Positions 25,400 through 33,729 are shown, numbered from the stretch's first letter. The stretch is 64,000 nt of DNA from Akkermansia muciniphila (GCF_002884975.1 NZ_PJKB01000001.1:1140596-1204595), one strand, 5' to 3'. Program-made: numbers and translations. The notes: generated from the letters alone by a model not told the origin.

Positions 25400-26422
25400 A
25401 TGAAAACAATCATCATCCCCGTCGTGGCCGCGCTCGTTGCCGGAATTGCCGGAGCTTCCGAAGCGTGGAGCACCAATCCTGCGGAAGCCATGCAGCAGGC
25501 CGTGGCCCAGAAAAAGGGCGTTATGCTGGAATTCACCGGTTCCGACTGGTGCGGCGCCTGCATCATGCAGAAGAAGCAGGCCCTTTCCCTCCCCAAGGTG
25601 CAGGAAGGCATCACCGCCGCCTTTATTCCCGTGGAACTGGATTTCCCGCGTAAAAAGCAGCAGGACGAACAGACAAAGGCCATGCTGGAAACCTACAAGA
25701 AATCCTACGGCATCACCGGATTCCCCACCCTGGTCTATACAGACGCCCAGGGACGCCCCGTCCACACCGTCGTAGGCTATGCCAACCCGGACCAGGTTAT
25801 GAAAGACGCGGCTACGGCGGCGGAAGCCCTAAAAACCCAGCAGGCCCTGACGGAGAAGCTGGCGGGCCGCCTCACGGACGAGCAGCGCCGGGACGCCCTG
25901 GTTCAATTGCTGAAAACGGTTCCCCAGTCCAGCATCCCCACCTTCTACAAGCCGTCCCTGGAAGAACTGGCAAAACTGGACCCCAAGGACGCTTCCGGCA
26001 TCCGCGCCGCACTGAACAGGAAAGAATTGCTCAATACCCAGAGAGAGGAACTGGCCGATACGTTCCGGCAGAAAAACATCCACATCCTGGCGGAGCAAAA
26101 TCCTGGAGAAGCCCTTTCCATCATGGACGGTTACCTGAAGAAGGACGGGCTCCTTCCGGAAGTCAAACAGGCCGTTCTTATGCAAAAGGTGAATCTGCTC
26201 ATGCAGCAAAACAGGGTGAATGAGCTGGAACAGCCCCTTAAAGAGGCCGTCGCTCTTCTTCCGGAAAGCTTTGAAGGAAAGATGTGCGGCAGGCTTCTGG
26301 AAAAGCTGCCTGAGATCAAGAAGGAACGGGGCCGGCTGAAACCGGGGGAAGAGCCCCCGCTTCCCCCCGGAGCCATACGGGCTACTAAAATGATCATTCC
26401 CCCGGCTCCCGCAAAGAAATAA
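25400..26422 (+). CDS. Exported thioredoxin-like protein
   Basis: A signal peptide (about 1-20, ending AGASEA) precedes a thioredoxin fold with active-site WCGAC (Cys51, Cys54). The cis-proline region is GITGFPTLVYTD, and AQGRPVHTVVGY follows, as in thioredoxin-7/DsbD-gamma-like domains. Residues about 150-320 form an all-helical C-terminal extension with TPR-like character. The tail is Pro-rich. It probably acts as a periplasmic thiol reductase or oxidase. It ends an apparent three-gene operon starting at 23891. Confidence 0.8.
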   Translation: MKTIIIPVVAALVAGIAGASEAWSTNPAEAMQQAVAQKKGVMLEFTGSDWCGACIMQKKQALSLPKVQEGITAAFIPVELDFPRKKQQDEQTKAMLETYKKSYGITGFPTLVYTDAQGRPVHTVVGYANPDQVMKDAATAAEALKTQQALTEKLAGRLTDEQRRDALVQLLKTVPQSSIPTFYKPSLEELAKLDPKDASGIRAALNRKELLNTQREELADTFRQKNIHILAEQNPGEALSIMDGYLKKDGLLPEVKQAVLMQKVNLLMQQNRVNELEQPLKEAVALLPESFEGKMCGRLLEKLPEIKKERGRLKPGEEPPLPPGAIRATKMIIPPAPAKK

Positions 26423-26473
26423 CCCATCCTTTCCTGCCGGGTACCGGGTTCTCCCTGCCCGGCGGGTCCGCAC

Positions 26474-27286
26474 ATGGATCTTTCCACCAACCACATCCTC
26501 ACCGTCTTCCTGCTCACCACGCTGGCAGGCCTTGCTACCGGGATAGGAGGCTTCATCGCCTTCTTCATGAAGAGGACGGACACGAAGACGCTTACCTTCG
26601 CCCTGGGATTTTCCGGGGGAGTGATGGTATATATTTCCCTGGTGGAGCTGCTGGGGCAGGCCCAGCACCGACTGATGGAATTTGAAGGCCACACGGCAGG
26701 AGCCTGGATCGCCATTGCCTCCTTCTTCGGAGGAATAGCGGTGGCGGCCCTGATCGACTACCTGGTGCCGGAAGACGAAAACCCGCACGAAGCGCGCGGC
26801 CCGGAGGATATCCACGGCCAGGCCAGCGGGGAGTTTTCCTCCGCCAAGATTAAAAGGTCCGGTATCCTCTTTGCCCTGGCCATTGGCATCCACAACTTTC
26901 CGGAAGGGATCGCCACCTTTGCCGCCGGGCTGGATTCCCTGACGCTGGGCACGTCCATAGCCCTGGCCGTGGCCGTTCACAACATTCCGGAAGGAATTGC
27001 CGTGGCGGTTCCCCTTTACTACGGCACGGGCAACCGTAAAAAGGCCCTCTTCTACTCCTTCCTGTCCGGGCTGGCGGAACCGGTGGGAGCGGCCATCGCC
27101 ATGTTCTTCCTGTTCCACTTCCTCACGCCCACCCTGCTGGCTATCCTTTTTGCCTCCGTGGCGGGCATCATGGTGTTCATTTCCTTTGATGAATTGCTGC
27201 CTATGGCGGAACGCTGGGGCCACCATCACATCTCCATCATGGGCATCATTGCCGGCATGCTGCTGATGGCCGTAGTCCTGATCTGA
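26474..27286 (+). CDS. zupT: ZIP family zinc transporter
   Basis: ZupT-type ZIP permeases import Zn2+ and other divalent metals across the inner membrane. The 270-residue protein has eight predicted helices and both metal-site motifs: HNFPEG at 140-145 (IGIHNFPEGIATF) and HNIPEG at 169-174 (VAVHNIPEGIAVAVPLYY). A His/Glu/Asp-bearing loop lies at about 98-125. The length fits the family. It starts 51 bp after the thioredoxin-like gene and may share its transcript. Confidence 0.92.
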   Translation: MDLSTNHILTVFLLTTLAGLATGIGGFIAFFMKRTDTKTLTFALGFSGGVMVYISLVELLGQAQHRLMEFEGHTAGAWIAIASFFGGIAVAALIDYLVPEDENPHEARGPEDIHGQASGEFSSAKIKRSGILFALAIGIHNFPEGIATFAAGLDSLTLGTSIALAVAVHNIPEGIAVAVPLYYGTGNRKKALFYSFLSGLAEPVGAAIAMFFLFHFLTPTLLAILFASVAGIMVFISFDELLPMAERWGHHHISIMGIIAGMLLMAVVLI

Positions 27287-27386
27287 AACGGCTACGGACG
27301 GGGGAAATTTTCCGTGTCCTGAAAACGCGCCGCATTGAGCATTTCCCGGCATCAGGGGGTCTAACCGGAAACCCCCTTTCTCCTCC

Positions 27387-28535
27387 ATGCCGGACTCCCC
27401 TGCTACCCCTGCTACCCCTGCTACCCCTGCTACCCCTGCTACCCCTGCTACCCCTGCCACTTCCTCTGTCCCTACTTCCTCCTCCACACCTCCTTCCCCC
27501 CTTGCCTGCTGGAAAAAAGGATTCCGGCATTATGCGGATTTCCGGGGTTGCTCTTCCCGCGCGGAATTCTGGTGGTTCATGGCTCTTCCCCTTCTGGCCC
27601 TGATTCCGGCCCTGACAGGGTATATCCTGACGGACTGGCTCCGGATTCAGGATACAAGATTGAGCATTTACGGAGACGCCCTGACCATCCTCCTGTGGGC
27701 GGCCATGATCGTTCCCTGCGCCGCGGCGGCATTCAGACGCCTGCATGACACGGGCAGGAGCGGCCTCTGGATTCTCTCCCTGCTCCTTCCCTTCGGCCTG
27801 GGGCACCTGATCTTTTTCTACCTGACGCTGGGTGAAAGCAAAACGGACGGCAACAAGTACTGCCGCCGTCCCGGGCCCGTGCCTGCCGACGCTCCCTCCA
27901 CCGCCGGGGACAAGCCTGAAAAGCCCTTCACGCCGTTTTACCTTTACTGGCTCATCAGCCTCAGAAAGCTGACCACGCTGGCCGGACGGGCCTCCCGTGC
28001 GGAGTTCTGGTCCTTCTTCCTCCTTTCCGTGCTTCTGTTCCTGCCGCTGGGCTACAGCATGATAGACGTAGACAGCAATCCGCTGGGATTTTACGTTTCC
28101 CCGTCCGAGCAGATCCTGGTGTACACCACCCATCCGCAGGACGCCCTCATCCTGCTGGCCCACGCCTGTTTCAACCCCACCTTTTACTTTTTTTACCAGT
28201 CCGGAGAGCTCAGCATGCTTTCCCTGGAGCTTCTGGCCACCGTGGCAGGGCTCAACATCCTGTTTAACATACCGGTGGCCGTACGCCGCCTGCATGACAG
28301 CAACCTGAGCGGAAAATTCATCCTTATTCCCATACTCATTTTCATCGTCACCTTCGTTCTGGTTTTCCTGCTGCGCCTGATTCCGGGGGACATGGCTCCC
28401 TACGTGACCTATCTGGCCATGGCCTCCAACCTGATGGACCTGTTTTCCATCCTCTTCCTGTCCATGATGCTGCTTAAAAGCTCTTCCGCCGCCAATGATT
28501 ACGGCGTGCTGCCGCAAAAAATAACCGTATCCTGA
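27387..28535 (+). CDS. Tandem DUF805 membrane protein
   Basis: The 382-residue protein contains two DUF805-type modules, at about 34-150 and 185-370. Each has the mark SRAEFW and a RRLHDtg/sn signature (AFRRLHDTGRSG, AVRRLHDSNLSG) and several membrane helices. A low-complexity N-terminus of Ala-Thr-Pro repeats, encoded by a 9-bp minisatellite, precedes the first module. DUF805 proteins are inner-membrane proteins of unknown function. The stop codon lies inside a hairpin that serves as the terminator of the convergent pfkA gene. Confidence 0.82.
   Translation: MPDSPATPATPATPATPATPATPATSSVPTSSSTPPSPLACWKKGFRHYADFRGCSSRAEFWWFMALPLLALIPALTGYILTDWLRIQDTRLSIYGDALTILLWAAMIVPCAAAAFRRLHDTGRSGLWILSLLLPFGLGHLIFFYLTLGESKTDGNKYCRRPGPVPADAPSTAGDKPEKPFTPFYLYWLISLRKLTTLAGRASRAEFWSFFLLSVLLFLPLGYSMIDVDSNPLGFYVSPSEQILVYTTHPQDALILLAHACFNPTFYFFYQSGELSMLSLELLATVAGLNILFNIPVAVRRLHDSNLSGKFILIPILIFIVTFVLVFLLRLIPGDMAPYVTYLAMASNLMDLFSILFLSMMLLKSSSAANDYGVLPQKITVS
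27402..27455 (+). repeat. 9-bp minisatellite (six perfect copies) in the DUF805 coding region
   Basis: GCTACCCCT is repeated six times without change, encoding an Ala-Thr-Pro repeat, with degenerate partial units on both sides. Because the unit is a multiple of three, slippage would change linker length without a frameshift. Confidence 0.92.
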
Positions 28536-28548
28536 AAACAGGATACGG
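28515..28548 (-). terminator. Terminator of pfkA, overlapping the 3' end of the convergent gene
   Basis: A perfect 10-bp stem with AAAA loop (28525-28534 with 28539-28548) is followed on the minus strand by a U-rich run (TTATTTTTTG). No T-run follows on the plus strand. The stem contains the last codons and stop of the DUF805 gene. Confidence 0.82.
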
Positions 28549-28592
28549 CCGGGAACCAATCAAAAGCGGCTTTTGCCTGAAGGCGTAGAGCG

Positions 28593-29672
28593 TCAATCCC
28601 CGAAACACACGCCCAGGTCACGCGCCGTGCGCACCAGCTGGCAGTCAGGGTCCACCAGCTTCAGGGTTTTCACGGCCTCCTCAATGGGAACGGCGGTCAT
28701 TTTAGTCCCCCGCAGGGCCACCATGCAGCTGAACTTGCCCTTTTCCACCAGCTCCACAGCGTAACTGCCGAACCGGACGCCCAGAATGCGGTCATAGGCG
28801 CAGGGAGAGCCGCCGCGCTGGATGTGGCCCAGCACGCAGGAGCGGGTTTCAATTCCCGTAGCTTCCTCAAGTTTTTTGGAGATCACCTTGCCGATGCCTC
28901 CCAGGCGCACTTCCCCCTGGGTCTTTTCATCCAGCAAAACCAGTTCATCCGCCAGGCGGGCCCCTTCGGACACCACCACCAGGATTTCCCGCTGCCCGGC
29001 CGCCTTGCGCGCCTTGATGCACTCCACCACGTTTTCAATGGAGAACGGAATTTCCGGCAGCAGAATCACATCCGCGCTTCCGGCGATGCCGCCTTCCAGG
29101 GCAATCCATCCCGCGTGCCGCCCCATTACTTCCACCACCATCATGCGCTGGTGCGCGTTCGCCGTGGTTTCCAGACGGTCCAGGGACTCGGAAACGATGG
29201 AAACGGCACTGTAGAAGCCAAAGGTCACGTCAGTCGCGCCCAGGTCATTATCAATGGTCTTGGGCACTCCCACCACGGGAAGGCCTATTTCAGAAAGTAA
29301 AAGGGCCGTGGACTGGGAGCCGTCCCCGCCCACGACGATCAGGGCGTCCAGGCCCAGCCGCCGGATGGTGGCTTTTGTCTTTTCCAGCACCGCGGGTTCA
29401 ATCGCCCCCTTCTGGTCCACACCCACCTTGATGGCAAAGTTCCCCTTGTTCACGGTTCCCAGAATAGTGCCTCCCCTGGCGCGCAATCCGCGGCAGCCGG
29501 CTGGAGTCAGCCATTCAAACCGTTCATCATCCTCCGTAGACAAAAGTCCCTCAAACCCATCGTAAAAACCTACAACGTTCCAGCCGCGGCGGGAAGCCGC
29601 GCCCACAACACCCTCAATGACTGCATTCAACCCGGGAGAGTCACCCCCGCTATTCAAAACACCGATGTTCAT
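28593..29672 (-). CDS. pfkA: 6-phosphofructokinase (group III type)
   Basis: The enzyme phosphorylates fructose 6-phosphate to fructose 1,6-bisphosphate. The 359-residue protein has LNSGGDSPGLNAVI, GGDGS at 115-119, PKTIDND at 137-143 (catalytic Asp141) and EVMGRHAGWIA. The Gly in GGDGS favours ATP as phosphoryl donor. The Lys in PKTIDND is usual in PPi-dependent and group III enzymes. The combination fits the group III ATP-PFKs, but donor use should be regarded as open. It is monocistronic with its own terminator. Confidence 0.92.
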   Translation of the reverse strand: MNIGVLNSGGDSPGLNAVIEGVVGAASRRGWNVVGFYDGFEGLLSTEDDERFEWLTPAGCRGLRARGGTILGTVNKGNFAIKVGVDQKGAIEPAVLEKTKATIRRLGLDALIVVGGDGSQSTALLLSEIGLPVVGVPKTIDNDLGATDVTFGFYSAVSIVSESLDRLETTANAHQRMMVVEVMGRHAGWIALEGGIAGSADVILLPEIPFSIENVVECIKARKAAGQREILVVVSEGARLADELVLLDEKTQGEVRLGGIGKVISKKLEEATGIETRSCVLGHIQRGGSPCAYDRILGVRFGSYAVELVEKGKFSCMVALRGTKMTAVPIEEAVKTLKLVDPDCQLVRTARDLGVCFGD

Positions 29673-29716
29673 ATTCGGTGTCCCTTATAGCAGAAAATTC
29701 CGGGGCCGTCTACTTC

Positions 29717-30688
29717 CTATCGCTTCTCTGCGCCAGATTTCATGGGAAGCTGGACGAACTCCTTGGGGTCCTTCATGTCCATGCCGGAAGCCTGCCAGTT
29801 TTCCCACACCCGCCAGCCGCTGGTCATCATCTGCTTGGCAAGGGGATAACGTTGCGCGGAGCCCAGCACCACAATGATCATGCGCTGGGGGTAAATCACC
29901 TCCGTGCCCGTCTGGGGGCTGCGGCGGGAAATGGCGTTGCGCGTGACGCTGAGCAGCAGGCACGGGCCGGCGGCGCGGGAGGTGCCCGCCTTGATGCCGT
30001 CCACGCCGGGAGAGCTCATGAGCTTGTTGTTGTTGGAGATGTCGTACATCGTCATGCCCTTGGTCTGGGACTGCACGCCTATGCGGCGGCTCGCCTGGGA
30101 GACGATGTAGCAGAAGGCCGGGTTCTGCATGCTGTACGCGCCCAGCAGGGCCATGTCCAGCGCGCAGGATTCAGTGACGGAGTTGCCCGCGTCCAGCCCG
30201 TGGGGAGCGGTGAAGCGCGTCTTGGACATCCTCAGGGAACGGGCCAGATTGTTCATTTCCGTCACGAAGGCGCCAATGGGGGAACCGCCGCCACGGCGGG
30301 AGACCAGGTCACGGCCCACAAAGGAGGCGACCGTCAGGGCGGACACGTTGTCCGAACCCAGCAGGGTGGAATACAGCGCGTCCCGGAGCGTCAGGCGGTC
30401 ACCCGGCTGCAGGTCCATGGGATTGCCTGCGCGGAGTCCGAACGCCTCCTGGGGAACGGCGATGAAGGTATCCAGCGGCAGGCGCGTGCGGGCCACCCAG
30501 TCCAGCGCCACCATGGCGGTGGCTACCTGGGAAAGGCTGGCTACGGGCCTTTTGGCTTCCGCATTGAAGCTGAAAAGGAGCTTGCCGGAATTGGCCTCAA
30601 TGGCAATGTAACTGGGCTTTTCCTGCGCCCGGGCGGAGAACTGGAATACACAGGCCAGGGTCAGGAGGAATAGAGATAGCTTTTTCAT
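29717..30688 (-). CDS. D-alanyl-D-alanine carboxypeptidase (S11) homologue lacking the catalytic lysine
   Basis: The fold is that of DacA-type penicillin-binding proteins, which trim the terminal D-Ala of peptidoglycan peptides in the periplasm. The 323-residue protein has a signal peptide (1-21, ARA-Q). The expected SxxK tetrad reads S51-L-S-Q54, so the lysine base is a glutamine. The codon is CAG, far from a single-base misread of AAG elsewhere in the motif. SxN is present (S112-D-N114). KTG reads K233-A-G235. The protein may bind peptidoglycan without hydrolysing it. I chose MKKLSLFLL at 30688; a longer in-frame start would overlap the divergent gene. Confidence 0.85.
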   Translation of the reverse strand: MKKLSLFLLTLACVFQFSARAQEKPSYIAIEANSGKLLFSFNAEAKRPVASLSQVATAMVALDWVARTRLPLDTFIAVPQEAFGLRAGNPMDLQPGDRLTLRDALYSTLLGSDNVSALTVASFVGRDLVSRRGGGSPIGAFVTEMNNLARSLRMSKTRFTAPHGLDAGNSVTESCALDMALLGAYSMQNPAFCYIVSQASRRIGVQSQTKGMTMYDISNNNKLMSSPGVDGIKAGTSRAAGPCLLLSVTRNAISRRSPQTGTEVIYPQRMIIVVLGSAQRYPLAKQMMTSGWRVWENWQASGMDMKDPKEFVQLPMKSGAEKR

Positions 30689-30739
30689 GGCGGGACCGGC
30701 GGGATAGTGCCCGTTCCCCCCGCGTTTGAAAAGTCTAAA

Positions 30740-31267
30740 ATGCTTTCCATGCACCACTTATATGTCATGACACGGAAAAACGCATTGACCTTTCGTCTCC
30801 TATCCTATTTGTTGGAGGAAGCCGCCCCCTCCAACGGGAGCATTACGTACCTGCCCAGCGCCATGACCAGCATTCAATTCTTCTACAGCCGGGATTTCCC
30901 GGGGAACGTCCTGCTCTCCAATGCCCGGCAGGCGCTGGAGCATCTGGGCATGGATGTGGAAATACAGGAGACGGAAGCCGCTCCGGAACAAGCCGGCTGT
31001 ACGCTGCCAGCCCTCGCTATCGACGGGGAAATCGCCGTTTCCGGCGTGGAGCCTTCCGTGCGCGAGCTTGAACTCCTCTTTGAAGACCGCGAGCGGATGC
31101 AGGAAGAATCCTGCGGCGCGTGCGGCACGGGGTGCGGCGGCATGAATTGTGGGGAGGGCTGCTCCGGGTGCGGTAAGAACGGGGAAAGCTCCGGCATGGC
31201 GGGCAGGATCATCGGCTTTGTGATCCTGCTCATCATCCTGTTTACGGCGGCAAAAATCCTCTCCTGA
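30740..31267 (+). CDS. Cys-rich, tail-anchored protein with thioredoxin-like N-domain
   Basis: About 175 residues. Residues 20-115 resemble the small thioredoxin_3 fold: an NARQALEHLGMDVEI helix/strand is followed by LPALAIDGEIAVSGVEPSV, close to the PALVIDG-VSG-PS pattern of that family. The usual N-terminal CxxC is absent. A cluster of six cysteines with Gly follows at about 125-144 (CGACGTGC, then CGEGCSGC), then one C-terminal membrane helix. The cluster could bind a metal or an Fe-S centre. Start choice between 30740 and 30749 is uncertain. Divergent from the carboxypeptidase homologue. Function not recognised. Confidence 0.6.
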   Translation: MLSMHHLYVMTRKNALTFRLLSYLLEEAAPSNGSITYLPSAMTSIQFFYSRDFPGNVLLSNARQALEHLGMDVEIQETEAAPEQAGCTLPALAIDGEIAVSGVEPSVRELELLFEDRERMQEESCGACGTGCGGMNCGEGCSGCGKNGESSGMAGRIIGFVILLIILFTAAKILS

Positions 31268-31388
31268 CTCATTCCCCGTGCAGAAAAAGCGCCGCGCACG
31301 GCCACGCCCCTTCCCCCGCTTCCCATGGCGGCTTTTCAAGCGGCGGGCGCACTCTTTTTCCATGCACGCGGGCAGGCTTGATAATTTC

Positions 31389-31417
31389 TTGAATTCCCCC
31401 CTTCAGCAGGACACAGT
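31389..31417 (+). promoter_or_regulatory. Candidate leaderless promoter upstream of 31424
   Basis: TTGAAT (31389-31394), 17-nt spacer starting TCCCCCC, weak -10 CACAGT (31412-31417). The ATG at 31424 is 7 nt downstream. Confidence 0.45.
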
Positions 31418-31423
31418 AACGGC

Positions 31424-31684
31424 ATGCGCTCCTTCTTCGGTTCCATTCTCCTGATCCTGGTGCTGGCCGCCCTTGGCGCCACCATTTATTACCACTGGTC
31501 CACCAACTCCCATCTGGAATTCGAACTCCGCAATCCTGACGAACCGGAAAAAACCACCCAGGTCATCAACATGGAAAAGCGCGCCGCCTCCCTGCAACCC
31601 GCCCCGGCCGCGGAAGAATCCATCCCCTTCGCGGAAGAGATTCCAGCGCCCGCACCCGGTCCGGAAGAAGCCGCGGAATCCTAA
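31424..31684 (+). CDS. Small single-pass membrane protein
   Basis: The 86-residue protein has one N-terminal membrane helix (about 4-22, FFGSILLILVLAALGATIY). A short polar segment and an acidic Pro/Ala/Glu-rich tail follow. It ends 7 bp before pdxA on the same strand. A different frame reads through it into pdxA, but the PdxA motifs begin only at 31704. Function unknown. Confidence 0.6.
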   Translation: MRSFFGSILLILVLAALGATIYYHWSTNSHLEFELRNPDEPEKTTQVINMEKRAASLQPAPAAEESIPFAEEIPAPAPGPEEAAES

Positions 31685-31691
31685 CCCCTCC

Positions 31692-32573
31692 ATGTTCCAT
31701 CCCATGAAGCCGGTCATCGGATACACGCTGGGCGACCAGTCGGGCATAGGCCCGGAAGTCATTTCCGCCGCGCTTGCCTCCGGAGAACTCCCGGAGGAAG
31801 CGGAATACCGCCTCATCGGCAAGAGGGTGGAGGTTCCCCTCGGCAGGCCGAATGCGGAATCAGCCAAATACGCCTTTGAACATCTGGAGCAGGCGGCACG
31901 CGCCCTCCGGGAAGGGACCATTGACGCCGTGGTCACCGCCCCCGTCTGCAAGGAAACCCTGCATGAAGCAGGGTTCCGCTGGCCGGGGCAGACGGAATTC
32001 TTTGCGGAACGCCTGGAAACGGATAATTACGCCATGTGCCTGACCGGAAAACGGCTGACGGTGGGTCTGGCAACCATCCACACGTCCCTTCAAAGCGTGC
32101 CGTCCCTGCTGAATACCGCGGAACTGGTCCGCATCGGAACCCTGCTGAAGGATTTCTGCCTCCGCAAGGGCATTCACCGCCCGCGCATCGCCCTGGCGGC
32201 CCTGAACCCCCATGCGGGAGAACACGGAGCCTTCGGGGACGAGGACGAAGCCATCATCGCCCCGGCCGTGGAGCAACTGGCCATTTCATGCCCGGACGCC
32301 GTGTTTGACGGCCCTGCCGTCCCGGACTGCGTGTACCGTGACGCCGTGGAAGGCTGCTATGACGCCGTGCTGGCCCCCTACCATGACCAAGGGCTGATTC
32401 CCCTGAAGCTGGTGGACTTCCACACCGCCGTCAACGTCACTCTGGGCCTTCCGCGCCCCCGGCTGAGTCCGGACCACGGAACGGCTTTCAGCCTGGCGGG
32501 CACCGGAAAGGCCAACCCTTCCAGCACCATTCACGCCTTCCAGCTGGCCGTTCGGATGACACAAGGGCGTTAA
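31692..32573 (+). CDS. pdxA: 4-hydroxythreonine-4-phosphate dehydrogenase
   Basis: PdxA oxidises 4-phosphohydroxy-L-threonine in DXP-dependent pyridoxal phosphate synthesis. The 293-residue protein has GYTLGDQSGIGPE near the N-terminus and metal-ligand histidines in IHTSLQSVP, NPHAGEHGAFGDED and YHDQGLIPLK. The C-terminal SPDHGTAFSLAGTG completes the family signature. It is about 35 residues shorter than the E. coli enzyme, mostly before the first His motif. Its stop codon shares TTAA with the stop of the convergent gene. Confidence 0.9.
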   Translation: MFHPMKPVIGYTLGDQSGIGPEVISAALASGELPEEAEYRLIGKRVEVPLGRPNAESAKYAFEHLEQAARALREGTIDAVVTAPVCKETLHEAGFRWPGQTEFFAERLETDNYAMCLTGKRLTVGLATIHTSLQSVPSLLNTAELVRIGTLLKDFCLRKGIHRPRIALAALNPHAGEHGAFGDEDEAIIAPAVEQLAISCPDAVFDGPAVPDCVYRDAVEGCYDAVLAPYHDQGLIPLKLVDFHTAVNVTLGLPRPRLSPDHGTAFSLAGTGKANPSSTIHAFQLAVRMTQGR

Positions 32574-33517
32574 CGGGCCTCTTCCTTCCGGAGCTTTTCC
32601 TGCCACACCCGGGCGGCCCGTTCCGGAGCAGACACCCAGTATTGGAACGTTTCCTCCGCAAGCGGGCTCTCATCCTCCCACAGGAGCAGGGAAATGGTCA
32701 ATATGTCTATGGCGGAACGCTCCAAGGCATCCCTGTCATGTTCCTGCTTCTGCAGCCAGCACCATTGTTCCGGCGTCAGTGGAGGAAGCCTGGAAAACCT
32801 CTCCGTCTCCTCCACCTTCCGGTCCGCATAACGGCGGATCAGTAAAAACAGCCTCTCACGGGAAATCCGGGAAACCGTACCCTCCAGAAGCCCAAGAACC
32901 TCGTCATTCCAGCATGCTTGCAGCGTTTCTTCCAGACTGCCGTTGACCAGCGGGTCGTGGTCTATCCCATAAGACAGGGAAGATTCAGGATTCATTTTCC
33001 AGGCCAGCAGTTTTTCATAGGAATCCCCATTGGGAGACGACGGCAGGGGAAGTTCCGCCTGAGCTATGAAATCATCCAGGGAGTCTATCGCCGTCTTGGA
33101 CGCCCACATCAGCCTGCGCAACGCGGAAAATCCTTCTTCCGCCTCCTCATGGGTAATGACGCCGTCATCCTCCAGTTCCGATAAAGAAACGATCTCCTCC
33201 TTTTTTTCCTGTTTCCTGCTCTCCGCCATCTTCTTGAACAACCAGACCTCCGCATCAGCCATCCGGCACCATTCCCGCGTTGAAGGCTCACCGGACATGA
33301 ACGCCTCCCTCCACGCCTTTTCCACCCGGGCCGCCTCCCGGCTCAATTCCTCCACCACTTTTTTACAGGAGGGTGAATCATTCACCTGGCTGCCGACCAT
33401 CTCCACAGCTTTGGTAAACGTATCGTCTCCCACCACATCCACCATCCGGACGCCGGAACGGGCGCTGCCGCAGCAAAGGCACCCGGCCAGAAGCGCCATG
33501 CAGAACAATTTCATCAT
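32570..33517 (-). CDS. Exported protein of unknown function, possible lipoprotein
   Basis: About 315 residues. The N-terminus MMKLFCMALLAGC could be a short lipoprotein signal with lipobox LAGC, or a cleaved signal peptide. The remainder is rich in Glu, Leu and Trp and predicted mostly helical, with charged stretches such as ESRKQEKKEE. No domain is recognised. It has somewhat lower GC than its neighbours. It converges on pdxA with overlapping stop codons. Confidence 0.65.
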   Translation of the reverse strand: MMKLFCMALLAGCLCCGSARSGVRMVDVVGDDTFTKAVEMVGSQVNDSPSCKKVVEELSREAARVEKAWREAFMSGEPSTREWCRMADAEVWLFKKMAESRKQEKKEEIVSLSELEDDGVITHEEAEEGFSALRRLMWASKTAIDSLDDFIAQAELPLPSSPNGDSYEKLLAWKMNPESSLSYGIDHDPLVNGSLEETLQACWNDEVLGLLEGTVSRISRERLFLLIRRYADRKVEETERFSRLPPLTPEQWCWLQKQEHDRDALERSAIDILTISLLLWEDESPLAEETFQYWVSAPERAARVWQEKLRKEEAR

Positions 33518-33666
33518 GAACGGATCATTGTCAACCATGCACGGAAAGTCAACCTCTTCCGCGGGTTCTCCCTCTTATCCCCTCCTCCGGCGGGAATAAA
33601 ATGCAGGAAACGGGCCGTTCCCCAAAACAAGGTAAAAAATAGGCTTGCTTTCTGGCGGCAATCATT

Positions 33667-33690
33667 GCACCTTACTTGCCCGCAAGGTGC
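33667..33690 (+). promoter_or_regulatory. Hairpin in the rpsF leader
   Basis: A 7-bp stem (33667-33673 with 33684-33690) ends 39 bp before the rpsF ATG and has CCCG in its loop. rpsF leaders in many bacteria carry a CCG-containing hairpin that binds the S6:S18 complex. Whether this one qualifies cannot be shown here. Confidence 0.3.
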
Positions 33691-33729
33691 GCACCGTTCG
33701 CACGACACATTTCTAATTATCACAAGACC

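Noticed and set aside
25829-27487. 552-codon open frame on the minus strand
   Set aside because: Antisense to the thioredoxin-like and ZIP genes; its start runs through the 9-bp minisatellite, giving a VAG repeat by chance.
31473-32573. Longer version of pdxA beginning inside the small membrane-protein gene
   Set aside because: The extra 73 residues are Pro/Lys/Arg-rich without family similarity; PdxA similarity begins at 31704.
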